NCBI RefSeq assembly: GCF_000972845.2
Contig: NC_040021.1
Location: forward strand, 10,130,118 to 10,194,117
DNA from: Larimichthys crocea
Lineage: Eukaryota; Chordata; Actinopteri; Sciaenidae
Length of the DNA: 64,000 nucleotides
Direction: 5' to 3'
Made by a program: the position numbers and the translations under genes. Below are positions 50,301 through 61,077 of this stretch, in pieces (the first letter of the stretch is position 1; each line of letters begins with the position of its first letter). Under the pieces are notes generated by a model. It worked only from the letters and a program-made list of their open reading frames with translations, did no database searches and had not been told where the DNA came from.

Positions 50301-53205
50301 ATGACAGCTGCAAAATGATCCACTCAAAGTTTCAAAGTTTCTCTCTCTTGTGTCTTTTATTCACACTCTCCATTTATCTTCTCCATCACTTTATCTCTCC
50401 AGTGGCACAGATCTTTGCTCAGAGATATGGCTTAGCCCGGCTATCCATCGGTAGTGTTATACGTAATGTTCTTGACAATCAGGCGCACACTGATCTGGCT
50501 CTCCAGATGAAAAAGCATCTCTCCAACGGACTCATTGTGCCTGATGAACTGGCTATTCAGTGTCTGGAGGTGGCGCTGATGAGTTCAGTCTGCAACAATC
50601 GAGGGTATGCCAGAGGCGTGTTTTCCATTTATCTGTTCAGAATTATTAAAGTTTCAAAACAAAGATTGTATTCTTACACGGGACTGTCAAGAAATCTGCA
50701 CATGCTTGAGTGTGTTTTGGTTTTTGAAACAGTATTATCTGGTATTACAGGTACGTTTTGGATGGCTTTCCAATGACACTTAAGCAGGCACAGCTGATGG
50801 GGTCTCGGAGCATCATCCCCATGATAGTAGTTGAACTGGAGCTGGACACAGTAGAGGTTCTGAAGAGAGGCATTGTGGACAAGATGAAGCCCAACAAGTC
50901 AGAGAACACAGCAACAGCAGCGACAAATAGTCTGGGAGCTGTTAACTATTAATGTTAATGTAATCAAATGTCCTCTGTCTGCAGACCTCACCTAATGCAC
51001 GACAGCTCCGAGATCCTCCACATTCGTAACTCCTGTTACAAACATGAAGTGGAGCATGTGAGGCAACACTTTCAGCAACAATATCAGAACTGGATCCCGC
51101 TTGACGGCTTAAAAAGCCAGTGGTGGATCTGGAACAGCATTATAATGGAGGTCAGCATCAGCATGAAATATATCCACAGCTATCTGGAGAGGACGGGCAG
51201 CAGTAAGTAATAAAAGCTTATCAAAGCATCAACTCAGCAAGGCTTTTTACACCTGTACACAAGTAAAATATCATACAAAATACGGTATACATTTAAAACT
51301 TTCATTCAAAAGGATTCATTTAATTACTTCTTTTCAATTTTCCAACTTCATATTTATCTCTCTTTAACTGCTCATAGCAAAAATGAAAAATGAACTCACA
51401 AATGCTGTAAAAAGACAAAAAAAAAGTAAATAAGAGTAAATCTAGATCACATGTATTACTTACATTCTTCACATGCATTTCATTTTGCAGGACGTGCAGC
51501 CTGCATCCACAGACTGTGCATCACACCCAAGGAGCTGCAGTATCGGCTTGGAGAGTTTGGCCAGTACTGCCCTGTCTGCCTAGCTCTACATTACCACCTG
51601 GTGGATTGTTCAGGAACTACAGCTTTAACTCATGCTGCTGAGTACCAGGGAAACTATTACAAGATGTGTGACAGTGACCACTTAGAGGTCAGTTTAGTGA
51701 CACTGCACTTTTAAAAGACATTTGCACACAGATGGTCATAAGAGCACGGAAATGTGTTCAAGCCAAATGAAACTTCTTCTTTTCTGATATGCCAAATTCT
51801 GTGCATGATTTCTTTGTCCATTTCCAACAGTAAAATGCATGATAAACAAAATACGTAACACATTGTTAAATGTGCATTGATAATAGCTGATTCAACATGC
51901 AAATAAAATGTGTTGATTGCAGCTAAAAGAAGAATAACGCTGTTATGTTGCTCTCTTCACCACAGCGCTTCCTGCTCACTCCAGATCACTTTGTGACACC
52001 TGGCTGCCCACATACTCTCCCACAAGCCCATCTGTTGCCAAGAAAGCTTGCTGAGAGTGAGGTGAAGAACAAGTTCCCACAACAAGTTGAGATGAAGGGC
52101 TTCTGCCCAGTCACTTATCTGGACGGAAAGCAAAGGTACACCGTTCACCGTTATAAGGTTCAGAACGAACGAACGAACAAATTTGTTTGAAAAGTCATGT
52201 ACTCAAGTCAAAACTCCAATTCTGAAACATACATGTTCAGTCTCTCTTTTGACATCTCTTATGGATACATTTTCTAAAACTCAAAACAAAATACGGTTTA
52301 TTTGTCTGTAGATATGAAGCCCTAGTTCGAGGAAAGTTGGAATATGCTGTGGAATATAGAGAACGGATCTACATTTTTGAGACGAAGCAGAAACAAGACA
52401 AGTTTTTGAGGTGTGGAGCTATCTCTTTGTATATTTTATAAATGTTTTGTTTCATGTTTTATTTCCACAAGGAGGTATTCAGTGGTATCATATCTTAAAA
52501 GTACTTTAAATTCATTAATTATTTTAAAGACTTAACTCTAGTGTGTTTGTAAAATTTGGTGTTGATATATCGTCTGTGAAGGATTCCTGAAACCTATTGG
52601 GACCAGAAGGTGCCCACTAAAGTTCCTCCTCTTTGTGAGCCTGTACCCCTCACCTCCCTTCCAACATTGGGGTACCTGGAACAGGTCAGACAACACCTCA
52701 AACATTACAATATGCTGAAATAATGCTCTTTGGCATCTGCATTGCTTTGAATTAAGTCTCTGTTGTTTAGGGTGTGGCAGTAGCAGTCATTAAGGCCATG
52801 ACAGCTGTTGGGTGTCTCAAACCAAAGTATCCCTTCCTGACTATACAAAGATCAGCACTCCTTTATGTAGCCTTCTATCTGAAAGGTAAGCAAGATGTAA
52901 AGAGTAAGAGTAGACGATCACTATTTTATTTTTTGACTTACTGTTGCTTTGGTAAAGTATTAGCCAACTAATGAATTGAATCTCATATTTTCACAGCCTT
53001 TAACCAAAAGAGCTCGGACTACACCAGCCAAAAGTACAAAAAGAAGCTGGCCTTGTTTGAAGAGAACTGTGCACTCATTCCCTACCTGAGCTCAACAATG
53101 AGAGGGAACTACAAACCTCCAAGTGAACGTCCCATTGACTTTGAGTTCAAGCTGAATCGATTCCTGGCCTTGGGAGACTTGACGGGAACCAACAGTGTGC
53201 TTTAG
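41632..53205 (+). CDS. ak9: adenylate kinase 9 (complete, 37 exons)
   Basis: AK9 is a large multi-domain nucleoside mono/diphosphate kinase that transfers phosphate between ATP and AMP-type nucleotides; in mammals it is linked to cilia and sperm motility. I could join 37 exons in frame to 1725 codons and a TAG at 53203-53205; human AK9 is about 1911 residues. Four Walker-A loops are present: GRPGVGKST (residues 33-41), GPPQAGKST (382-390), GTRGSGKTT (809-817) and GPPKSGKTT (1231-1239). Long Glu/Asp-rich linkers separate the kinase units, as in the family. The head-to-head position with fig4 is conserved with human. The start is the only in-frame ATG next to a strong GTAAGT donor but exon 1 codes just five residues, so it is the least certain exon. 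Confidence 0.97.
44528..47328 (+). CDS. ak9: ak9 exons 11-20 (kinase unit 2 and acidic linker)
   Basis: The exons are 44528-44667, 44773-45095, 45301-45321, 45519-45637, 45726-45873, 45992-46088, 46194-46264, 46368-46427, 46754-46948 and 47195-47328, covering residues 296-731. They encode [20 protein letters not shown], the repeat-type module [40 protein letters not shown] and P-loop GPPQAGKST. The lid motif reads WVLDNFP with Asp513. Exon 12 ends at a GC donor (45096). Exon 13 is only 21 bases. Exons 17-18 encode a variable Glu-rich linker. Confidence 0.92.
45096..45300 (+). other. ak9: non-canonical GC-AG intron in ak9
   Basis: Exon 12 must end at 45095 (AATTCAG) to keep the frame into exon 13, making the donor GCAAGT rather than GT. 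The next GT (45100) would create an in-frame stop in exon 13. Confidence 0.85.
47510..49124 (+). CDS. ak9: ak9 exons 21-25 (kinase unit 3)
   Basis: The exons are 47510-47713, 47805-48077, 48196-48317, 48714-48933 and 49056-49124, covering residues 732-1027. They encode [41 protein letters not shown]-loop GTRGSGKTT and [14 protein letters not shown]. Exon 24 encodes [15 protein letters not shown]; the position that is Asp in human ILDGFP is Glu938 here. Exon 23 has a tandem CAGCAG acceptor (48193-48198). The window sequence is open throughout. Confidence 0.94.
49198..51202 (+). CDS. ak9: ak9 exons 26-31 (kinase unit 4)
   Basis: The exons are 49198-49398, 49680-49898, 50075-50291, 50403-50604, 50751-50897 and 50985-51202, covering residues 1028-1428. 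Exon 26 is a highly acidic linker, reading EEEDDEEDE then [12 protein letters not shown]. Exons 27-31 encode [41 protein letters not shown]-loop [49 protein letters not shown] (Asp1311 kept) and [20 protein letters not shown]. This unit has the most complete kinase motifs and is the best candidate for activity. The exon 30 donor, GTCAGA at 50898, was chosen to keep phase. Confidence 0.93.
51491..53205 (+). CDS. ak9: ak9 exons 32-37 (C-terminal region)
   Basis: The exons are 51491-51687, 51966-52135, 52312-52410, 52582-52684, 52771-52885 and 52997-53205, covering residues 1429-1725. They encode [93 protein letters not shown] and [19 protein letters not shown], all aligning with the human AK9 C-terminus. 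No P-loop lies here; the region holds the last nucleotide-kinase-associated repeat modules. The stop codon is TAG. Confidence 0.95.
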
Positions 53206-53541
53206 CTGTGCCTGTTCTGAAACCTTGACTATAGCTCTTTTGTATTATGTGAAGAACTGTCCGACTACAAAAGTGAGCTGCTGTAAGAGTTTATTTTATC
53301 TTTCATATATGTATATTCATCATTTTGCTTTTATGTGGGCTATTGAAGTGAGGGGGGGGGTCCCTACATTGTTGTGCAGTGAGCCCTTTCTATCCAGTCT
53401 GCAGTAGGTGCGGTAGGTGTTGGGGTGGAGGGCAGGGGGTGGGCCGTGGGTGTGGGGTGTTTTTATGTTTGTTTGTGGGGTTTTTTATATTTTTATGTGA
53501 AGCACTTTGTGTTACCTGTATTGTATGAAAGGTGCTATACA

Positions 53542-53601
53542 AATAAACTCTGATTTAAAGGTGTGCATTGTTGTATGTTTCTGTTCTGAGTCATCAATAA
53601 A
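53542..53601 (+). terminator. ak9: ak9 polyadenylation signals
   Basis: Two AATAAA hexamers, at 53542-53547 and 53596-53601, lie about 340 and 390 bases after the ak9 stop. The first is in the phrase GGTGCTATACAAATAAACTC, itself like the 3' end of common vertebrate repeats. Confidence 0.6.
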
Positions 53602-55040
53602 TCCCCTTTTCCTATTGAAAAATGAGCAACTATCCATTGCTTGAAGGTCCAGTGTGTAGAATCTAGTTGCTTTTTGTCGACTAATTGCTGTATTGAAATT
53701 TCCTCACATCACCCTCACCTTCCTAGTGTAAAGGAGAAACAACACTTTAAGGACCCTGTTTAGAGTCAGTATTTATTTTTTCTGTTCTGGGTTACTATAG
53801 AAACATGCTGTTTCAATATGGCTGGCTCCATGAAAGAGGACCCACTCCCAATTTAGATATAAAAGGATCATTTTTAAGTAACAACAAAAACAAAACGATT
53901 CTTATTTTCAGGTGATTATACATGATCAAAACATAGTTATGAATATTATATTCCATGTCTGCCTTATTCTTAAAATGAAGACCCCACATTGATTTACTTT
54001 ATCGTTTAAAATAATTATTAAAAAAAAAAAGATCTGATAATAATTCATTGAGTCATACTTCATACATTGTTTGTTATTTAATGTTATTGTTATTTGGGGC
54101 GGCAGTAGCTCAGTCCATAGAGACACCATCTCTCTCCTCATTTGCTATGAGCTCATGCATGTGTGTTTGGGGTTAAAAATGCATGTAAATAAAAGAAGGA
54201 GGGGGTTAATAAAGTATATCTTCTTAATTTCGATTACAAATCCAACAAACTATGTATTCCCAGTGAGGGCCTTTGTTTTTGCCTTTGTTGAGGTGTTTCA
54301 TATTTATTAAAAGTCTATTTCACCAGTAAACCGTAATCTTACTTAGTATGTGAGTTTTATCGGTAAAATGTACTTAATGTATCAAACGGACATCCTGGAG
54401 CCATGTTGGACGAATATGATACGAACAACTGAAATACTGAGTAAGGCAAGAAATGTAAAAGACAGAACAGTACACAGTAACAGCTTATGGCTTTTGTCAT
54501 GAGCAGTTTTATAGCTCTTTAAATACAGCTGCTCTTAGAGTACTCAGGACACATCAATAAATAAGGGCACTGCAAAAAAAAGTAGGCTACATACTTTAAC
54601 AGAAAAATCATTATTAGTTGACATGTAGCCTATACTTTTGAAAGCCTTGGTAAAAGTTAAACATTACTTCAACATAAATATATTCAAATTTCTTCATTGT
54701 TAGAAATGTTATTTGTGTACGTTTTAATTCAAATGAATGTGGTTTACAATATAACTTTTTCATAGCAGCCATTTTGACATGAAATAGAAGGGTCAACAAC
54801 ACAGGTGTTTCCAATGATACTAATTAAAGTCCACATGTTGCAGCAGAGACTTTCCACTGAGCCAACATGTAGCACAGCAGCACCCTGACTCTGTTTGACC
54901 TGAATGGAACCAAACCTTAATTATTAGTATTGATAACATCTGTGTTTATCCTATTTCATGCCAAATGGCTGCTGTGAATTATCTATTGTCTATTGTTTAC
55001 TGACATACGCCCAATTTTTGGATTAATCTCCTGGGAATGG
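53602..55040. other. intergenic, no gene seen
   Basis: Only short meaningless open frames occur on both strands. The one recognisable element is the SINE remnant at 54096-54230. Confidence 0.7.
54096..54230 (+). mobile_element. internally deleted tRNA-derived SINE
   Basis: The head GGGGCGGCAGTAGCTCAGTC and the tail AATAAAGTATATCTTCTT are the two ends of a very abundant teleost SINE. The middle, including the B-box, is mostly missing. Confidence 0.7.
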
Positions 55041-55045
55041 ATGGA

Positions 55046-55257
55046 CGTTAGTGCTCTTTTCTGAATAAAGAGCACTAACGTTTACATTACACGTGAACAT
55101 ATACACATACATATAGTATACTCACACACACATCCAATATATACATATAGTACACACACACACACATATATGTATGTGTTTGTGTGTGTGTATACTATAT
55201 GTATGTGACACATACACATACATTTGACGTAAACGTTAGTGCTCTTTATTCAGAAAA
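55046..55257. repeat. foldback element with 28-bp perfect inverted repeat
   Basis: Bases 55057-55084 are exactly complementary in reverse to 55230-55257. The core motif GTTAGTGCTCTTT occurs three times, the first two (55048-55059 and 55067-55078) forming a small hairpin. The intervening 145 bases are CA/TG and ATAT-rich and largely self-complementary, so the whole 210 bases could extrude as a cruciform. It may be a MITE; no target-site duplication was confirmed. Confidence 0.8.
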
Positions 55258-55446
55258 CCCTCATGTCACATCTACATTTCAGGATCTGGTTATTAAAGAC
55301 ACAGATTAAATGTTAAATATAAATATTTCAATATTTATCATCACAGTAACAGTGTTACACACATTAGTAGCTGTAAACACTCAGCATTAGAAAAATACAT
55401 ACGAAATATCTACGTTTGATTTGGTGCTTACATTTGTGCCTGTTTC

Positions 55447-55645
55447 GTTCCCAGATATATTAGATGTGTGTGTGTGAATTGGGTTGTTATTAAGAGACAT
55501 TAACTCTTAAAGAACTTTGTTAGAAAGGCGCTTTTATGAGTTCAGTCATTTTCCTTGTATTAGTTTAAGGGCAGATCTGCCTTATCCCAATTATGGCGGC
55601 CCGTGGCTCGACGTACGATTTCAGAGATCAATGCGGTCTATTGTA
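55447..55645 (+). repeat. direct repeat copy A (partner at 60541)
   Basis: The sequence starts CGTTCCCAGATATATTAG and includes AGAGACATTAACT, AGAAAGGCGCTT, GACGTACGATTTCAG and TCAATGCGG in the same order as 60541-60755, with frequent small indels. Confidence 0.85.
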
Positions 55646-56690
55646 TATTTGTCTATGGTGAGGAGAATAGAGGGCGGACGCTGACGTCACAAGTGGTGAT
55701 TGTGTTTATTCAGGGAGACACAAAAAAGGGGGTGAGATGGACGAAGGGGGGGTAAGGGTCGGGGAGAAGGAGCGGGTCCGGGTGGGAATGATGCAGGCTG
55801 CTGAGCCAGGGGTGGTGATCTGTAGCACAGGGAGAGCTAAGGGTCAAAACAACAAGGAGGAAACCGGGGGGGAAAAAAAAAAAAAACACAGGCAGACCAG
55901 GAAAGACTACGGCGTAGGAGTATCAAAACACTCGGAAGGACAAGTCAAATCGAAAGGGTGGAGCCCCTGATTAATTTCCCACCGGGGGGGAAAAAACTGT
56001 AAAGATTGGGAAGAGGGATGAATGGGGAGAACCGTCTGTTAGTTCAGCAGGCGCTTAATTGAATGATGCCGAAGGGGGGTAAACATGAAGACATCAATAC
56101 AAGGGACTTGACAAAACATGCCAAGGTGAACAACCCAGGGAGCGAGGAGGACGAAAAGGGGGAACAGTGAGGAAGAGCACAGGGAAGAGGTCGGGGTCCC
56201 TGGTCCAGAAATTACAAAGGAGAAGGAGGAGGGGCCCAGGAGAAGGAAAGAAAGAAGAACAGAAAAAGAAGAGGAATGAGGGAGAAAGAGCAACACGAGG
56301 AAGATGAAGCTATGACAGGGTCGGGTGTAAAGGGAGTGGAGTGTGTCAGTAGAAAGTAGAACGAAGAAATGGCGATGTTTGAGTGGGGCCAATGGGCGGA
56401 CGGTGGACCCAAAAATCTGCCCTGGCAGGGTGGACCCGAGCAGACAAGTTAGGTTGAAAGAGATTGCGCAATACGCCCGAGCCTAAACCAGGTACGCACC
56501 CCGCCCTCCGCTCTGCGCGTGCCCACAGTGCCCATCGCGAAGCACCAGAGGGGTTGGTGAAGGTGTGTGAGATTACTCATGAAATAAAAAAATAATATTA
56601 ACATAAATATATAATATATATATATATCGGGACACTTGTCGGAAACAAAGGCACTCGGCCCGTCGGGCAAATGCACGGCTATGCCACATT
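55646..56690. other. purine-rich block with CRE palindrome, no gene
   Basis: The plus strand is strongly G/A-rich, with many G homopolymers. A perfect CRE, TGACGTCA, lies at 55682-55689. Open frames here encode low-complexity Gly/Glu/Lys or Ser/Phe/Leu text and show no domain or splice pattern. A dinucleotide AT run lies at about 56610-56627. Confidence 0.6.
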
Positions 56691-59060
56691 GCCAGGCCTG
56701 TCCCCTGATGGCCCATCCCTGTACTATAGACGATTAAAGAAGGTGGATGGATTCAGCGGAGAGAACAAGTCTGCTGTCGCAGGCGTGAAACGAGTTCAGG
56801 TGGATGGAGGAAAAGAAAGGCAGAAGAGAGACACACAGACAAACGAGTCAGAAGCGTTAGCAGAGGGAGGGGAGAATGGGAAATGACGAACCGAGAGAAA
56901 CAGAAGCACTAAAAGACTAAACGGCAATGGAAAGGAAAGGGGAGAGGACAACAGAACACCAGGAACAAGAAGCTCCAAAGTCAGCTGGCTTTCAAAGTCA
57001 TCAACACATGGTGGAGCGGAGTTCGAATAATGAAGCCATTCAGCGCAGGACGCGGTCAAAGGTCACGAGGAGGCTGCAAACGTTATCTCATGTCCTCGGT
57101 AAAAACCTCCCCGAACCGAACTGATGAAAAACAAAAATTGCGTGATATGCCTATTGTTACTGTACAGTGACGGAGTTGTCGCGCACTGTCCTGTGCTCAC
57201 AGTGTCGCACAAGGTCAAGTAATCGTGGGACTGTCCGCTCCTTAGGTTGGTACCCAAAGTTTGCAGGGGGATCTTACCCGTCATTGATGTGAAATCAGCC
57301 TTCAATACTGGTACCTTTTAATTTTAGAGTCATATCCACTGTTGTTGGTTTGTTTTTGTTATTCAGCTGTTGTATCTCCTGTCACACCATGGCTGTGTTA
57401 CTGCACTCGGTGACGGAAGTTGTCGCGCACTGTGCCGCTCCAGTGTCGACAAGATCAAGTAACGTGACGTGTCCTCTGCCCTTAGGTGGTCCCCAAGTTT
57501 TCAGGGATCTTCCCGTCATGTGGTTGAATCACCTTCCATACTTGTGACTTTGAATTTTAGAGTCATATCACTGTTTTGGTTGTTTTTTCAGTTTAATATC
57601 ATTTGTTTCTCGTTCTTTGTATCTCCGTCACAACATGTGCTGTGTTACTGCAGGTTGGTGACAGAGTTGTCGCGCACTGGCCTGCTCACAGTGTCGACAA
57701 GATCAAGTAATTCGTGACTGTCCCTGCCTTAGGTTGTCCAAGTTTTCAGGGGGATCTTACCCGTCATTGGTGAATCAGCCTTCCATACTTGACCTTTTAA
57801 TTTAGAGTCATATCACTGTTTTGGTTTTGTTTTTCAGTTAATATCTATTTGTTTCTCTGTCTTTGTATCTCCTGTCACAACATGTGCTGTGTTCCTGCAC
57901 GTGTGACGGAGTTGTCGCGCCACTGTGCCCTGTCACAGTGTCGACAAGGTTAAGTAATCGTGACTGTCCCTGCCTTAGTTGTCCCAAAGTTTTCAGGGGA
58001 TCTTACCCGTCATGGTGACTAGCCTTCCATACTTGACCTTTTATTTTAGAGTCATATCATGTTTTATGTTGTTTTTTTTCAGTCTATATTTGTTCTCTCG
58101 TCTGATCATCCGTAATGTGCTGTTGTTATCTTGCACGGGTCGATCTGGGTGTCGCGCACTGTGCCTGCTCACCAGTGTCGACACACGATCAGAAATCGTG
58201 GACTGTCCCTGCCTTAGGTTGTCCCAAGTTTCAGGGGGATTCTTAACCCGTCATTGTGAATCAGCCTTAACTGACCTTTTAATTTTAGAGTCATATCATG
58301 TTTTAGTTTGTTTTTTTCGTTAATCATTATTGTTTCTCTGTCTTTGTATCTCCCGCCACAACATTGTGCTTGTTACTGCAACGGTGTGACGATGTCGCGC
58401 ACTGTGCATCAGTTGCTCACAGGTAGTGGTCGACAAGAGTCAAGTATAGACTCGCTGACCTGTCCTGCCTTGGTGTCCTCAACCGTTCTTTCGGAGGGGG
58501 ATCTTACCCGTCTTGGTGAATCAGCCTCCTACTTGACTTCTTTTTATGAGAAACATTTAGGGTGATGTCACCCATGTCCACAACTGTTCCTGCTTATCTC
58601 GTCTAACAGCTAACGTTGTCATGACACCGCGGACATATCACTCTATTTGTTTTTCACCAGTCCGGCTCCCCGATTTACCACGAGCGGACCATTAGATAAG
58701 TGCGAGCCTACCTCTGTACCTCTACCCGTCCTCGCTGAATGGCTTCACTTATAGAAATCCTGCTCCACCCATGTTGGTTGGGCTTTGAAAGCCAGCTGAC
58801 ATTGGAGCTTCTTTTTCCTAGTTTGCTCTGTCCTTCTTCTCCCTTTCCCTCTTTCTTTCAAGTCTCCTGTTTCCTCGTTCATTCTGATCCTCCCTCTGCT
58901 AGCTCTCTTGACTCGTTTGCCCTGGCCGTCTCTCTTCTACTCTTTTCATACTCTCAATGCGGAATATTCGTTTTCACGACTGGACAGCAGACTGTTTCTC
59001 CTCTGATCATCCACCTTCCCTTTACCAGGTCTCTCGTGACACGGGGTGGGACCAGCAGAT
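56690..59060. repeat. inverted-repeat pair enclosing a tandem array
   Basis: The reverse complement of about 56690-57150 aligns with about 58630-59060. Shared phrases include CGCTGAATGGCTTCA against CTCGCTGAATGGCTTCAC, CTTTGAAAGCCAGCTGAC, TTGGAGCTTCTT, GACTCGTTTG and ATCCACCTT. The arms differ at many bases and indels. Between them lie the six tandem units at 57167-58560. Confidence 0.85.
57167..58560 (+). repeat. tandem array, six units of about 244 bases
   Basis: Units start at the phrase TGACGGAGTTGTCGCGCAC near 57167, 57411, 57659, 57904, 58139 and 58387, giving spacings of 235-248. Other unit landmarks are CAGTGTCGACAAG, GGGGATCTTACCCGTCA, GAATCAGCCTTCCATACTTG and TTTTAGAGTCATATCA. Copies differ by many single-base indels. 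No coding frame is conserved. It is a minisatellite-like array. Confidence 0.92.
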
Positions 59061-60540
59061 AGTAGCAAAGAGATTGCTAATTTCTGCTGTTCACTCCTGG
59101 ACAACAGCACCGGTAATATTCCTCGTCAGTCATGTTCTATTCATTCTCATTCTTGCTGTTTTCCTTCATCCTGGCCCACTCCTGCCTTCTCTTTGTTTAG
59201 TTCTGGGACAATGGACGACCATCTTCATTGTCTTATTTCAGGTCCTTTCTTCCTCCTCATTACCTGGTTGTGTTTGCACCGTTGCAGGTTTGTCAGTCCT
59301 TGGTTTGGTATCATGTTGAGCATCAGTTGGCACTCAAAATGATCTACTCCTGCTTATTGGAAATGTCACCTGCTTTAAAGTTATTTAGAGAGAGCATTGT
59401 ACTCCTCCTTAAACATTGAACACAATACACAATACACACACAATACAGTACAGAATAAGTGCTAAGGGCTTCGTAATTAGAAAGTTAACATGAAAACATC
59501 TTTCCTTCTCATGTCTTTGAAAGAGCTGAGGGAAAGAAAACACCGAAGCAAATGACTGCAAAGCTTTTACCTTACATGGAAAGCACCTGTCCCTGTAATT
59601 ACCAGACATTCAACGCACCCCTTTCCTGTTTGTATCATGCCTACCGCATTTGGTCCCCATCATCGCGCGGGGATTTGGCCCCCCCTCCCTCTCTCCCTCT
59701 ATCCCTCTTCTCCCCTCTCCTCTCTCTCCTCTTCTCGGTGACCTCTTGTTCGCAGCGCCAATAAGTTTCCCTAAATCCATCGTCATCTCCATCATTCCTC
59801 GGGTCAGGCCTCCGTCTCTAACTTTGTCATAATGCGTGGCGGATGTGGCCATAACCGGGTAAGTCCCCGGTATATTATTTCCTTTGTGCACTTTTTCTGG
59901 TAGCCCGACCTTATATGTTGATCTCCCGTCGGATTGTGTTTACTTTTTCGTGCTCTCCTCAGTTCCCTGACCCACCTCCACCACCCACCCTCTTTCCCTT
60001 ATTCTTCTATCTGTCACCCTCACTTCGCTGGCCCCCTGCGCACATTCATTGTTTCTCTCCAATTTTTGATCGATTCCTTTCTGTACTTGTTAGGTTCAGA
60101 ATATTTTATATAGTTTGTCTGATGGATTAGAACCTAGATACACGCATATCGGTGTCGTCTTGAAATCTCCCATCTTATGCTGCCCCCCATTGTTCCTTCG
60201 CCCGTTCCCAGCGCATTTCGGCTTTGTCCCCGTCTGTATCTATTTAAGCATCTGGCGATTTTTTCCCCTTTTTCAGCGCCCAGGGCCGCCGGTTTCTGGG
60301 TGCGTTTGGCCTGTTTCGCTTGCTTCTTCGTGCCCAGTAGCGTTAATTGATGTCTGTTTCAGCTCACAACAGAACCAGGGGTTCTCAGGCAAAGAGTGAA
60401 CTGGAATTGACAACTTCTTCATTCATACATTAATATGCAGCAAATGAATGCAAATGTACAATCCTACTGCGGTAACAGACATCTAATTTTATTAAATCCC
60501 CTCACTTTATAAAGTTAAATTAAGTCGTTTTTTGGTGGCC
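59061..60540. other. pyrimidine-rich block, no gene recognised
   Basis: The plus strand is C/T-rich, with CCTCTCTCC-type tracts near 59685-59740 and 59960-60050. Open frames are Ser/Leu/Pro/Phe-rich, without splice structure or known motifs. Confidence 0.5.
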
Positions 60541-60755
60541 GTTCGTTCCCAGATATATTAGTGTGTGTTGTCGATATGGGTGTATAAGAGACATTAACTT
60601 AAAGTACTTTGTAGAAAGGCGCTTCTTTATCGAAGTTCAGTCCCATTTCCTTGTTATTACTTTACGGGCGATCTTGCCTTATCCCCAATTTTTGGCTGGC
60701 GGTCTTCGTCGACGTACGATTTTCAGCGTCTCAATGCGGCTGTTATTTATATAGT
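60541..60755 (+). repeat. direct repeat copy B (partner at 55447)
   Basis: It carries the same ordered phrases as copy A: CGTTCCCAGATATATTAG, GAGACATTAACT, AGAAAGGCGCTT, GTCGACGTACGATTTTCAG and TCAATGCGG. It immediately precedes the CpG-rich promoter-like segment. Confidence 0.85.
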
Positions 60756-60774
60756 CTGGTTTGAGGAGGACCTC

Positions 60775-60887
60775 CTGTTATTCTCGCGAGATTTCCCGAG
60801 GCGGCAGCAGTGGCGGGCGCAATTCGATTACTGGTCCCCCCGCTCGCTGCCGACCCGCTGCGTTTTTGCAGCCTACCTGTGAAGCAG
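60775..60887 (+). promoter_or_regulatory. CpG-rich promoter with TCTCGCGAGA element and candidate first exon
   Basis: The perfect palindrome TCTCGCGAGA (60782-60791) is a well-known element of broadly expressed vertebrate promoters. It is followed by about 90 GC- and CpG-rich bases ending GAAGCAG and a GTAAGC donor at 60888. This has the look of a housekeeping-gene start on the plus strand. Confidence 0.55.
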
Positions 60888-61077
60888 GTAAGCAGCCGCT
60901 TCGATCCAAAACATAACAACCCGTGGCTTTGTAATAACACAAAATACACCGCCGCACACGTGGTCCAGCTGCATTCCTTGCTTGAACGCTTTCGCGTATA
61001 AAAATCGCGTTAGCCCCAGATGAGCAGTGTGTAGGCGTGGCTAACTGACTGACTAACTGTTGTTGCTCTTTGTTCAG

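Noticed and set aside
50898..50952. Extension of ak9 exon 30 to the TAA at 50950
   Set aside because: Homology continues in exon 31 from 50985, and the GTCAGA donor at 50898 keeps phase, so the open tail is intron.
56039..57059. Several 60-117 codon frames in the purine-rich block
   Set aside because: They are low-complexity Ser/Phe/Leu or Lys/Glu/Gly translations, lie in an inverted repeat, and have no conserved frame between the arms.
57167..58560. CRISPR array
   Set aside because: The units are about 244 bases, the repeat is not separated by unique spacers, and the DNA is vertebrate.
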